Positions 52,290 through 62,699 of a DNA stretch of 64,000 nt are shown here, one piece after another. Source of the DNA: Aricia agestis (taxonomy: Eukaryota > Arthropoda > Insecta > Lepidoptera > Lycaenidae); NCBI RefSeq assembly GCF_905147365.1, contig NC_056420.1:10674001-10738000 (forward strand). The letters are read 5' to 3'. A model generated the notes under the pieces. The model was not told the DNA's origin. It did no database searches and worked only from the letters and a program-made list of their open reading frames with translations. Numbering within the stretch: position 1 is the stretch's first letter; every line of letters starts with the position of its first letter. The translations under genes and the position numbers were made by a program.

Positions 52290-55200
52290 CGTGGGAGAGC
52301 CATGCTTCGGCACGAATGGGCCGGCTCGACCGGAGAAATACCACGGCCTCACAGAAAACCGGCGTGAAACAGCGCTTGCGCTGTGTTTCGCCGAGTGAGT
52401 GAGTTTACCGGAGGCCCAATCCCCTACCCCCCCTAGAAATGCCGCAGTTGAAAAACAATTTGTTACCCCAGGAGGGTACCAACTGCGTTGGAGAATCCCT
52501 CTCTGGACGTCCATGCTCAGGAACCCCTGGAACTGAACGTGGACGTCCAGGCTGCCCCTCGTATTCTGGGGAGGGCAAAACTGCGCTCCAATCTGCTCGG
52601 GGCAAGAGCAAAAACACAAAGGCACCCCCCTCGATATTAAACATGGACTTTTGTAATATCAGGGGATTACACTCCAACCTTAATGCCGTCCATTACCACC
52701 TTGAGACGGCAAGGCCGGCTTTGCTCTTTTTAACCGAGACGCAGATATCATCTCTGAGTGACTCATCATACCTTTCCCACCCAGGGTATTACCTCGAGCA
52801 TTCCTTTCTACCCAAAGCTGGAGTGTGTGTGTATATCAGAGATGATATCAGCTCTCGCCGCCTCAGCAATCTTGAGGTCATGGACCTATCAAACTTATGG
52901 CTCCGCATAGATTGCGACGACCACCCTCGCGTCTATGCGTGCCTATATAGGTCCCATAGTGATGACCCCGAGACGGACCGACTCTTGGAGCACCTACAAG
53001 CTGCTTCAGATTTTGTGCAGCGGCAGATCCCATCCGCAGAGATCATAATAATTGGCGACTTTAATGCTCACCACGCCGACTGGCTCAATTCCAGTAAAAC
53101 TGATCACGCGGGGAGATCTGTCTGCAACTTTGCCCTTGCGAACGACTTGACACAACTGGTTACTACGCCTACGCGAATCCCAGATGTGGATGGTCAGAAT
53201 CCTTCCTTGTTGGACCTCCTACTGACTTCAAATCCTGACGGCTACCAAATATCCGTAACCGCACCACTTGGTTCATCGGATCATTGCCTTGTTAGGAGTT
53301 CTGTGCCACTTACGACGGTGTTAAGACAGCGCGCTGTTAAATACCGTCGTGTGTGGCACTACAAGTCAGCAGACTGGGATGGGATGCGGTCGTTTTTTGC
53401 ATCCTATCCTTGGGGGCACGTGTGCTTCTCGCCGGATGATCTCGACAACACTGCCAACTCTGTTGCCTATGTGGTGATGCAGGGGATGGAACTTTTCATT
53501 CCGACCTCTGTAGTGCCAACTGGCGGCAGATTTCGTCCCTGGTTTGGTTCATCCCCCAAAAAAGCTTCTCGCCGGAAGCAGGAGGCTTACCAATCCTGGG
53601 CCAACGCAGTGTCTGCTCGGGATTTAAATACCAGCACATATAAAAAGGAGTACAACCTTGCCTCTAGGTCCCTCAAGAAAGAGATTACTCGGGCAAAGCA
53701 ACAGCACGTCAATAGAATTGGCAAGAGACTTGAGCGCCTCCCCTCGGGAACCCGTGCATTCTGGTCTCTGGCCAAAGCTATTGAAGGAAATTTCTGCAAG
53801 CCAACCCTACCATCCCTACACGTAGGAAATGGATCGTTGGCCCAGGACGCAAAAGACAAAGCCGATCTTCTGGGCAAGCTCTTTGCGTCAAACTCGACCC
53901 TGGGTGACGGGGGGCAGAAACCGCCGACCATACCGCGATGCACGAGCATCATGTCGGATATACGGTTTCATCAGCGCTCAGTGCGAAAAGCCCTCTGTTC
54001 CCTTGATATCCAAAAGTCGAGTGGGCCTGACGGAATCCCGCCTATTGTGTTGAAAAAGTGTGCTCCAGAGTTGGCTCCGGTCTTGACGCGTCTTTTTCGG
54101 CTCTCCTATTCCAATGGCATCGTACCGGCTTCCTGGAAGACAGCTTTGGTGCACCCGATCCCCAAAAAAGGTGATCGCTCAAATCCTTCCAACTACAGAC
54201 CAATCGCTATAACCTCTCTCTTCTCGAAGATAATGGAATCCATTATCAATAGCCAGCTTCTTCGATACTTGGACGGCCAGGGATTGCTAAGCGACAAACA
54301 ATACGGGTTCCGTAAGGGTCGCTCGGCTGGTGATCTCTTGGCATACCTGACTCATCGTTGGGCTCAGGCAATTGAGTCGAAGGGAGAGGCATTGGCTGTT
54401 AGTTTGGACATTGCGAAGGCCTTCGATCGGGTTTAGCATAAAGCGCTGCTATCAAAGCTTCCATCATACGGGCTGCCCGAGAAATTATGTAAGTGGGTCA
54501 CTAGTTTCTTAGCAGACAGAAGCATAAAGGTCGTAGTTGACGGCGAATGCTCGGAAACTCAGTCTGTTAATGCTGGTGTCCCTCAGGGCTGTGTGCTATC
54601 GCCTACTCTATTCATACTGCATATCAATGACATGTTACAAACCAAAGGCATTCATTGCTATGCGGATGATAGTACAGGTGATGCTGTATATACCGGCTCC
54701 CCTAATATTTCTCGGCAAAATGTCACTGAGAGTCGAAACGAACTTGTGTCTAAGGTGGAGAATTCATTGGAGAAGGTCTCTGAATGGGGTAGACGTAACT
54801 TAGTCCAATTCAACCCCGCCAAGACACAAGTCTGCGCGTTCACCACTAAAAAGTCACCAATGGTCGTTTATCCTCGTTTCGAGGGCACATCTTTAACCAT
54901 CTCCCCTAGCATTGAGATACTTGGCGTCAACATATCGAGCGAAGTCCAGTTCCGATATCATCTTGAGGGTAAGGCCAAATTAGCCTCGAAGAAGCTTGGA
55001 ATTCTTAACAGAGCGAGACAGTACTTCAGTCCGGACCAACGCCTACAACTCTACAAGGCGCAGGTTCGGCCTCATATGGAATATTGTTCTCATCTCTGGG
55101 CAGGGGCGCCAAAATGCCAACTGCTCCCTCTGGATCGTATCCAACGAAGGGCTGCTCGAATTGTTGACTGCCATAGTGTTTCAAACAGCTTGGACCCCCT

Positions 55201-55605
55201 GGAATTACGCCGAGATGTTGCTTCACTCTGCATCCTCTATCGGTTGTATCACGGGGAGTGCTCTGAGGAATTGTTCGGAATCATACCACCTGCAACTTTT
55301 CGCTATCGTCCCACGCGAAAAACATACCATCTTCATCACCTTGATGAGTGGCAGTCTTCCACAGTGCGTTTTTCGCGTAACTTTCTGCCGCGCACTGTAA
55401 AACTCTGGAATGGGCTGTCACCAGCAGTATTTCCGGACCGATACGACCTGCAAACCTTCAAGAAAAGAGCGTATACCCTCTTAAAAGGCCGGCAACGCAC
55501 CTGCAGCTCTTCTGATGTTGCGAGTGTCCATGGGCGACGGTAGTTGCTTACCATCAGGTGACCCGTTTGCTCGTTTGCCCCCTTATTTAATAAAAAAAAA
55601 AAAAA
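52290..55605 (+). mobile_element. Jockey/CR1-type LINE, near complete
   Basis: 3,316 bp from CGTGGGAGAGCCATGC to a 14-base poly-A. A 149-bp 5' leader holds an imperfect hairpin at 52360-52393 (CGGCGTGAAACAGCGC with its near inverse). One reading frame follows, then a 62-bp 3' UTR. No separate ORF1 is present. Both ends recur in short derivatives across the window. A target duplication is not clear (GAT-rich flanks only). An insertion with its apparent 5' end intact is unusual among LINE copies. Confidence 0.85.
52439..55543 (+). pseudogene. LINE ORF2: endonuclease and reverse transcriptase with one nonsense codon
   Basis: One frame of 1,035 codons, broken only by a TAG at 54434-54436 (codon 666), just after the first RT catalytic motif. 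The N-terminal 65 residues are of unknown role. An APE-type endonuclease follows at about 67-285, with N73, E100, D207/N209 in GDFNAHH and SDH at 280-282. This would nick target DNA. The reverse transcriptase runs from about 530, with D657 and D663 before the stop, GVPQGC near 714, and YADD at 741-744 after it. The C-terminal region contains RRAARIVD and KLWNGLSP, typical of Jockey/CR1 LINEs. The stop replaces a position that is usually Trp in relatives (inference). No frameshift was found, so the copy died recently. The two frames at 52439-54436 and 54593-55543 are parts of this one gene. Confidence 0.85.
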
Positions 55606-55814
55606 GATAGCTTGATACCCGGGGCTAGGGACATAGGCTCCATTTTAACCGATCTAACCGGGACACTTCATGTTTAAAAAAATTGTGCCAAGCGCGATAT
55701 AACCAAAATGCAGACGAAGTCGCGGGCGAAAAGTTGGTGTTTAAAACATTCATTTAATACCAGAAAAAGTTCACCTCTGACCTTACCTATATGTTCCTGT
55801 TACCCCAAATTTCG

Positions 55815-56148
55815 TTTTTTTTATGAAATAAGGGGGCAAACGAGCAAACGGGTCACCTGATGGAAAGCAACTTCCGTTGCCTATGGACTCTCGCAGCATC
55901 AGAAGAGCTGCAGGTGCGGTGCCGGCCTTTTAAAGAGGGAATAGGGTAATAGGGGAGGGTAGGGATGGGTAGGGAAGGGAAGGGAATAGGGGAGGGTAGG
56001 AAAGGGAATAGGGTAGGGGATTGGCCTCCGGTAAACTCACTCACTCGGCGAAACACAGCGTAAGCGCTGTTTCACACCGGTTTTCTGTGAGAATGTGGTA
56101 TTTCTCCGGTCGAGCCGGCCCATTCGTGCCGAAGCATGGCTCTCCCAC
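55815..56148 (-). mobile_element. non-autonomous derivative of the 52290 LINE, copy 6
   Basis: Minus-strand copy only 210 bp from its presumed parent LINE. Poly-T at 55815-55822, full leader to GGCTCTCCCACC. The linker is purine-rich in this sense (GGGTAGGGATGGGTAGGGAA). Confidence 0.85.
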
Positions 56149-56915
56149 CTACAATTTGTATGCTGTCAGCCTAAATAAGGCCTTATTTTAAACTAGGGAA
56201 GGTTTCATTCCCTTAACTCAAAGAAAATGAATTAATACATGCTATATAAATAATTAAAAACATGAGTTATTACTTAAAAATATCGAGTGTTTCTCTTACC
56301 CCAAATCTCGGGAAAAAGGAACTTCTTTATGACCTAGCTTTGTTGCTAAATTGTGCCGTAACTATACGTACAATCTAGTTCTGTGTCAAAAAAATGTAAG
56401 TATATTTCAAAAGCTAAGATTTGTTTCAATTAATATCGAAATAAATGTATAATTTTGATAGCTGAAGTATGTTTCTCTTACCCCACCTGACCTTAATTTG
56501 AAAATATTTATTGGAAGTACAATTTGTCGGGATAAAAACTATCATGATATCCCCTTTCTCGGGGCTCAAAGTATCTTAATACAATACCTATATTTTTTAT
56601 CCAATTTGTCACAATGACCTTGTTTGTCTGTATTAATCCTTTGAGCTATTGACACTAGATTTATTAATAATTGTAATGTTCAGATTACATCATCAAATTG
56701 GCACATAATAACAATTTAAATGTTACATTAATCATTGTCAAAAACAATATTCTAAAGTGTACTACCGTGTCGGTAGTTCGCTACATTGGTGTATCGCTAC
56801 CAGAAAATTAGAGGATTACAAAAACGTATCCTTCTGTTTGTTATTTACCTATTATGCTATCTAAACCAGCAAGCATCGTTATGCCATTCAAGTTGTAGGA
56901 ATACACTTGTGAGGC
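56149..56915. other. AT-rich; Helitron-like fragment near 56525-56600
   Basis: CGGGATAAAAACTATCATGA and CCCTTTCTCGGGGCTCAAAG match the 7983 family in the minus sense. Nothing else is supported. Confidence 0.45.
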
Positions 56916-57216
56916 TTTTTTTTATGGGGGCAAACTGCACTGCAACTGCACTGATGGAAAGCAACTTCCGTCGCCCATGGACACTCGCAGGATCAGACGA
57001 GCTGCAGGTGCGTTGCCGGCCTTTTAAGAGGGAATAGGGTAATAAGGGAGGGTAGGGATGGGATGGGAAGGGAATAGGGTAGGGGATTGGGCCTCCGGTA
57101 AACTCACTCATTCGGCGAAACACAGCGCAAGCGCTATTTCACGCCGGTTATCTGTGAGAACGTGGTTTTTCTCCGGTCGAGCCGGCCCATTCGTGCCGAA
57201 GCATGGCTCTCCCACG
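56916..57216 (-). mobile_element. non-autonomous derivative of the 52290 LINE, copy 7
   Basis: Minus-strand copy with a deviating 3' end. After poly-T the usual GGGGGCAAACGAGCAAACGG is replaced by GGGGGCAAACTGCACTGCAA. The rest of the tail, linker and leader are normal. Confidence 0.85.
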
Positions 57217-57838
57217 TATAACTTAATTTTTTTGTTCATCATAATAATATGATACAAATTATATACAATTATTTTTTCTACCCACTAGTGACTAGGTATT
57301 AGGTAAGGGGTTGCTATAGTCGCCAGCTTTGCCTATTCTCTAAAATTCCAGTGCTTAATATACGAAAGAGTAACGAACAAATCCATTTAATTAGTCCACA
57401 AGAGCCTTTGTATCGACCATCAAAGGCCAAAGTTACTTTTCAAATGTTTGTCTATTTTAGTGCTAGCATTGTTCTATGGAATTTCATGACTTAGACCACC
57501 CACGTGAGCCATAAACAGTTTTATAGCGTCTCTAATATACTTCTGTTTACGAAGCGGTCTACTGGTATTGTCAACTTGACGCTTCAGTTTCAGTATATTT
57601 ATACGGGTATCTTACTACGCCGAGCCGAACTCGATCGAGATACGATGTCGATGTTCGATCGTGATTTGTGCGCTAAACAAACGATTGAAATTCGACATCG
57701 CATTTCCCAAACGTACGATCTACGGTGTAATTTCACAAATGTCTTAATCCTTAATCTAGTTTTCAGATGTCAAAAAAATGAGATTTCTAATTACGCATCG
57801 CTATAATTAATTCATAATATAATCATGGTCAATTTATT
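57217..57838. other. no gene recognised
   Basis: The plus frame at 57504-57806 has no recognised domain. Confidence 0.4.
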
Positions 57839-57987
57839 ATATAATTGGAATCTCGGAATCGGCTCCAACGATTTTCATGAAATTTAGTATATAGGGGATT
57901 TCGGGGGCGATAAATAGATCTAGCTAGGAATTATTTCTAGAAAATGTCATTTTCATCGGGTACCGAGCAAAGCTCGGTCACAGCTAG
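57839..57987 (+). mobile_element. Helitron-like short element
   Basis: Contains TTGGAATCTCGGAATCGGCT and ACCGAGCAAAGCTCGGTCAC, ending AGCTAG followed by T. CGAGCAAAGCTCG makes the small hairpin that Helitrons carry just before the 3' CTAG. Start not certain. Confidence 0.6.
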
Positions 57988-57998
57988 TAAAGTTTAAA

Positions 57999-58054
57999 CT
58001 GACACAATGGGTTCAACTCGAACTCGATAGTCTGAGTTGAACCGATTGTGTCAG
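57999..58054. repeat. hairpin, 21-bp arms
   Basis: CTGACACAATGGGTTCAACT pairs with the inverse at 58034-58054 with one or two mismatches; 14-base loop. No surrounding element. Confidence 0.7.
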
Positions 58055-58321
58055 AAGTAAGGGCTAGAGTTTACCTTAACTAGGGTAATCCTTATGTCGT
58101 TGGCATAAAGGTGAAACAGTAAATAGACTGTACTTCTAGCAGGGTGGGCCTTTAACGACTGTTATATGACCTTCGAAGATTGTTTATAATAATTGATTAT
58201 GGCTTTTGATTTTTATTACCTAGCGCGTTCACTGTTTACACGAACTTACGCCTGCTGTTTGCCCCGTGTTGGAAGCTGCTGGCTTCAACTTAGATATCCT
58301 GATTTCTTCATTGCTTTTCCT

Positions 58322-58520
58322 GCGGGGCTAAAACGGTCACATTTACCAATTCCTCTCAATCAATTCAGCAAATGAATTGTCAAAACTGTCAAACTGACAA
58401 ATTTCAAATTAGTACGAATTACTAGACATGAATTGCAAGCAGACTTGCATTTTCCGATTTTTTTAAAATGAATCATATGATTCGTAATATGATTCTCCAA
58501 AGCGACCATTTTAGCCCCGC
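58322..58520. mobile_element. MITE with GCGGGGCTAAAA ends
   Basis: 199 bp; the left end GCGGGGCTAAAACGGTC is inverted at the right with one mismatch (GACCATTTTAGCCCCGC). Target duplication unclear. Non-coding. Confidence 0.65.
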
Positions 58521-58826
58521 TGATTATAGTACCTACATTATAGTCCATAGAAGATTGGACTATCTTTGCAATAATGTAACAAAATAATATGTGCATATTA
58601 TTGTATTACTGTTAACAAAGGTACTTGGGAATATGAAAGTCGGCTAAAAATGATTTGAGAAAAGAGATTGCAGAATTTCAGCTTTTTCAAAATTTTGCCG
58701 ACCTCTGTGGCTGTGGCACAGAATAAATATATGTATTATAATTTATAATAGTATTCACTACTCGCTGTGGTTGCGTCGACGCGGACGCCCAATTCGGAAA
58801 CTGTAGCGAGTTCGAGACCCGTCCAT
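58521..58826. other. no gene recognised
   Basis: Short stretch without supported features. Confidence 0.4.
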
Positions 58827-58828
58827 TA

Positions 58829-59130
58829 GCCCTAGCACGGCCACTAGTAGAAATGCGAAAGTATAGACAAACTGTGGAGATAAAGTTAAGGTGGCGTTCC
58901 GATCTTTTTTCGTTCCGAAAAATTCAATTAAAATGCCACTTTATGACAGACTCTAGTCCTAAAAATTCAAATTATATCCTACTCTATGACATATTATACT
59001 GTCATAAAGTGGCATTTTAATTGAATTTTGTCGGTCGCGATTGGCCGCGGTAAAGATCGGAACGGTACCTTTAGTTAATGTCCACAGTTTGTCTATACTT
59101 TCTCATTTCTACTGGTGGCCGTGCTAGGGC
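58829..59130. mobile_element. 302-bp foldback MITE flanked by TA
   Basis: Nearly palindromic along its length. GCCCTAGCACGGCCACTAGT, AAAGTATAGACAAACTGTGG and ATTAAAATGCCACTTTATGA all recur inverted in the right arm. TA flanks both ends (58827-58828 and 59131-59132), as for Tc1/mariner-type insertions. A segment around 59025-59055 (GGTCGCGATTGGCCGCGG) is present in one arm only. Confidence 0.8.
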
Positions 59131-59132
59131 TA

Positions 59133-59852
59133 CAGGAGCAAAATTTACTCAGCACGAGACCAGACTACTATGGTATTCTGCGTTTTCAGTAACCAATTGA
59201 TTTGAAAACGAATTTCTATGCCCTAGCCTGTTTAAACTCCCTTCAATTATATGGGGGTGGGTTTGAATCACTGTCATTGTCGCAAGTGGGCTCGCGTGTC
59301 GCTAAACGCCGTGACGACGTGACACGGGGGAGTGATGCGTGACAGGGGGGAGGGGGGAGTGACGGGGTAACACGTCGGGCAATTGCTTATACATATTTGA
59401 TGGCGATAAACGGGGTAGACGATTAGTGCGACGATTAAAGACAATGGTAAAACTGTGCGAATGTTTTTATAATTTTCAATTAAGTATTTAAGTTATGGTT
59501 GCTGATTGAGAACACCTTAATTAGTTTTTTATAAGAAAGTTATTATATCTGGTTCTAAAATATACAATAAAAGACTTCTTAGCTTGTATGCAAAATAATG
59601 CAGACATTTCAACAATTTCTTCTGAATAATATTTTAAATTCAAATAGGTTTACCGATAAAGATAATTATGGCGTTTCTTGCAATGAAAAGCATAAACCTA
59701 TAATATACGACAGTATATATTATGTCTATGATGAAAAGTATACTTACACTACAAAAACTGTTATTTAAATTCAATTCCATTTCTGCATCTCGTCGCGTCT
59801 GGTCGTTTTGTTATTAACTGTAATGTAAACCATATCTCAGTTTATGTGATCG
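59133..59852. other. no gene recognised
   Basis: GC-rich around 59280-59380 (GTGACACGGGGGAGTGATGC), otherwise AT-rich; nothing supported. Confidence 0.4.
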
Positions 59853-59860
59853 GTTAATAC

Positions 59861-60081
59861 CTACGAATAATAAAAACTAAGGAAAAGTAGCCGTCCGTCA
59901 AAAAACATGCTCCACAATAATTGTCAAAAAAGTGTACCTTAGGTACACATTTCAATACATTTGCAATATTTAGGTGACCTTGAGCGGTACTAGGCTGACG
60001 TTACATGACAGATCAAAAGGAACCAAATTTAAAACGGTAATAGTATGGGAGTTACGATTCCTTAGTTTTTATTATTCGTAG
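59861..60081. mobile_element. hAT-like MITE with 8-bp target duplication
   Basis: 221 bp between exact GTTAATAC repeats (59853-59860 and 60082-60089). Perfect 24-bp terminal inverted repeats begin CTACGAATAATAAAAACTAA. The 8-bp duplication fits the hAT superfamily. Non-coding; the perfect ends suggest a young insertion. Confidence 0.85.
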
Positions 60082-60432
60082 GTTAATACCCTATGCCGAA
60101 TACCGCTGATCTGTCCGTCTATTTTCACATGACACTCTCCCATCGACGAGTCTTTGACCCCTATTCAAAACATGTCCTCACACATTCAAAACCAAAAAAC
60201 ATACGAAACTATCCTCTAACACCTTCGTAGTAGGGGTCATGATTTTGACAGTGACGGCACATATGTGGTGGGGGCCGCCGTGTTTATAAAATAAACAATT
60301 GGCGATCGAGAATAGGATAATGTCGTTGTCACTGTAAGGCGGTGAACAGACGACTAAACCGTTAGTGCTCAATGCAAGGGGCGAAACAGAGGTGCGTTCA
60401 GATAAAATTACAAAAATACATTTAAATAGTCC

Positions 60433-60560
60433 GTGCAATCCACGAAGACCTATTTTTGGGTGAGCAATGAGCATCTTTCCCTTTCTCTTAATTGGTCTAT
60501 TTATTGTAGTGTGCGTAGACGATTAGGAGGAATAGTGGGGCGCGTCTTCGTGGATTGCAC
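60433..60560. repeat. inverted repeat, 17-bp perfect arms
   Basis: GTGCAATCCACGAAGAC at 60433-60449 and its exact inverse at 60544-60560, with 94 bp between. Possibly a small MITE. The two open frames here are not recognised. Confidence 0.65.
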
Positions 60561-60953
60561 TGATGACGGAATATATAAGAAAAGTATCTTAGTCTGTGTC
60601 TATAAAAGAGTCCAAAAAATTAACAAAGTTAGGTGCGAGCATTTTGCACATAATTTTTATAATCGATAGGTCAATGACCGCTGGTCACCCAATTTTGACT
60701 AAGTATAGAGTTTAAAAAAATGTTTTAAAATAAATGACAATGATAACAATGTCGATAAGTGCTTACAGGGGGTGAAAGACGTGCGAGTAAGTAGACATCT
60801 AGATGAATAGAATGATAAATAGATGATAAATAGAAGAGACGTCTAGTAATAAGTATAAAAAAATATTTTCCCATGATTCAAGGTGTTTCCATTCTCAATT
60901 TCGTCCTTAATAATAATTGGCGGCTTAAACGTTAAGAGATAACATATACAATA

Positions 60954-61356
60954 CAGGGTGTAACAAAACTAAGTGATAATACTTTGGAGTGTGTGTGTCC
61001 CTTATATGTATAGAACTTACTGTAAAATTAGCAGCGCTGACAGAGCAAATCTTTTATTGTGATTTGTATGGGTAGCGTCATGAATTTGCTCATACGTTAA
61101 GGAGGACCAATCCCTACCCTATTCCCTTCCCTACCTTCCCCTATTCCTTTCCCTTCCCATCCCTACCCTCCCCTTATATTACGCTATTCACTCTTAAAAG
61201 GCCGGCAACGCACAAGCAGCTCCTCTTATGTTGCGAGTGTCCATGGGCGACAGAAGTTGCTTTCCTTAAGGTGACCCGTTGACTCGTTTGCCCCCTTATT
61301 TCATAAAAAAATTACAGTGGAGTCGTACTCATCCTAAAGTATTGTCACTTATTTTC
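60954..61356. mobile_element. CAGGGTGTAAC foldback MITE, decayed copy with insertion
   Basis: The left part begins CAGGGTGTAACAAAACTAAG after TA and keeps TTAGCAGCGCTGACAGAG. The right part keeps CATCCTAAAGTATTGTCACT. The insertion at 61089-61311 separates them. Confidence 0.65.
61089..61311 (+). mobile_element. non-autonomous derivative of the 52290 LINE, copy 8 (5'-truncated)
   Basis: The leader is missing. It starts at GGAGGACCAATCCCTACC, followed by the pyrimidine-rich linker, the LINE 3' tail and poly-A. It sits inside a foldback MITE. Confidence 0.8.
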
Positions 61357-62579
61357 ACCAGACTAATCTATAGGCGTCAGAAATTAGAATGCACCACATC
61401 AGTCGCACAGTGTGTATCGAACCTAAATCTCTTTTATGAAAAGTATAAGCACTTTAATTAGATACTTATGATAGTATCAGACCACCCACCGCCGCGCCGA
61501 CACTGAGTTGCGACAGTCGACCGTGTGTAGGCGGCCTTAGGTGTTTGTTCAGATATTGATGGAAATGTGTGACAGCACTCGACGATATAATAACAGAATA
61601 TCTAACAGTATCTTGAGGATGTATAAATATTGGCAGATCTGTGGGATATCCTTTTGACACTTTGTATAGCCAACACTGAATACTTAAACAGCACTTAAAT
61701 ATCTTCCAAGTATCAAGACATATCCTTTGTCAATCTGCTAGTCAGAAACAGTGCTAGCACGTGAACAAAAGGAACCTCTAAATATGAGAAATAAAAGTAA
61801 ATTTTAGTGATAGCCCTACAATCTATATGGTTCTTTACTTATAACATCATAAGCAAGAAATAAGAAAAGTATAACCTTTTAGTTACCTTGGTCCATTCTC
61901 TGTTGTATTTGTGAAAAGGACACTGTTATGTCAAAGACAAAGAAATTGTTTGGTAGACAATGGTCCCACGGATAAGTTCAAGTACGCTAGCAATTCGCAC
62001 CATTAATAATATTGCCCAAGCCGAGGCCATCCAATCAAATCACATGATTAATGACTGATCCGCACCGAAAACTGATCTAATCATTGTTGGCTATTATCTC
62101 GATAATTCGGTGTGTGGAATTAAAAATAATTGTGTCATTAACATGTCTATTATTATTTATTAAAAACATTTGATCGATTGTGGTCTGTGGTTATCAGAAT
62201 TCAGAATATTACTCTGTACTCGGTATTTAAAATTTTGTACTCGGTATCAAATATACCTTCTAAGTTCTACTTACCCATTCCTAAAACAACATTAGTAAAT
62301 TAGTCAACTTTAGTCATATAACGTTATAAAATGAGACGGCTAAAACCTGCTGACCTGCTGTAAAAGCTTCTAACGATAGCCGAAAATAATCAAAATTATA
62401 GAACAAAATGCTCCACATAACGCGATAGGACTTGTAATTTAAGTCATTACACTATAGTTTACATAACCTCAAAGATAAAATCAAACTACCCCCATTTTGT
62501 TAAACCAAATTGCACTATAAGCACATAATTACACTGCTCTATAAATTACATTTAATCACAACATACTTGAGGTGACATA
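61357..62579. other. AT-rich, nothing recognised
   Basis: No supported gene, repeat or RNA. Confidence 0.45.
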
Positions 62580-62584
62580 GTGCT

Positions 62585-62695
62585 GGAACTGACTTCCGGT
62601 TGTTGACCGGAAGTGGCCGGAAGTGGCCGCCGCCGGAAGTCGTGTACGAAGCCTTCGCGTGCTGGATACGATCTATGCCGGCGGAAGGTTTCGTT
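62585..62695. promoter_or_regulatory. cluster of ETS-type GGAA motifs
   Basis: Within about 100 bp of GC-rich DNA lie ACTTCCGG (62590), three CCGGAAGT copies (62609-62641) and a GGCGGAAGG (62680). CCGGAAGT is the consensus for ETS-family transcription factors. The surrounding DNA is AT-rich. No coding frame; possible enhancer or promoter element. Confidence 0.4.
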
Positions 62696-62699
62696 TCAG

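Larger units (their letters stand above)
52179..55740 (+). mobile_element. Helitron-like repeat split by the LINE
   Basis: GCGAAAGTCTGTCTTTTTAT and TTTTGACGCCTAAACCACTG before 52290, and GATACCCGGGGCTAGGGACA, AGTCGCGGGCGAAAAGTTGG after 55605, are the two halves of a 7983-type repeat. The LINE at 52290-55605 is inserted between them. Confidence 0.55.

Noticed and set aside
53587..53952. Minus-strand 121-residue frame
   Set aside because: Shadow of the LINE ORF on the opposite strand.
57999..58054. miRNA precursor
   Set aside because: Arms of only about 21 bp and no lower stem; listed only as a hairpin.
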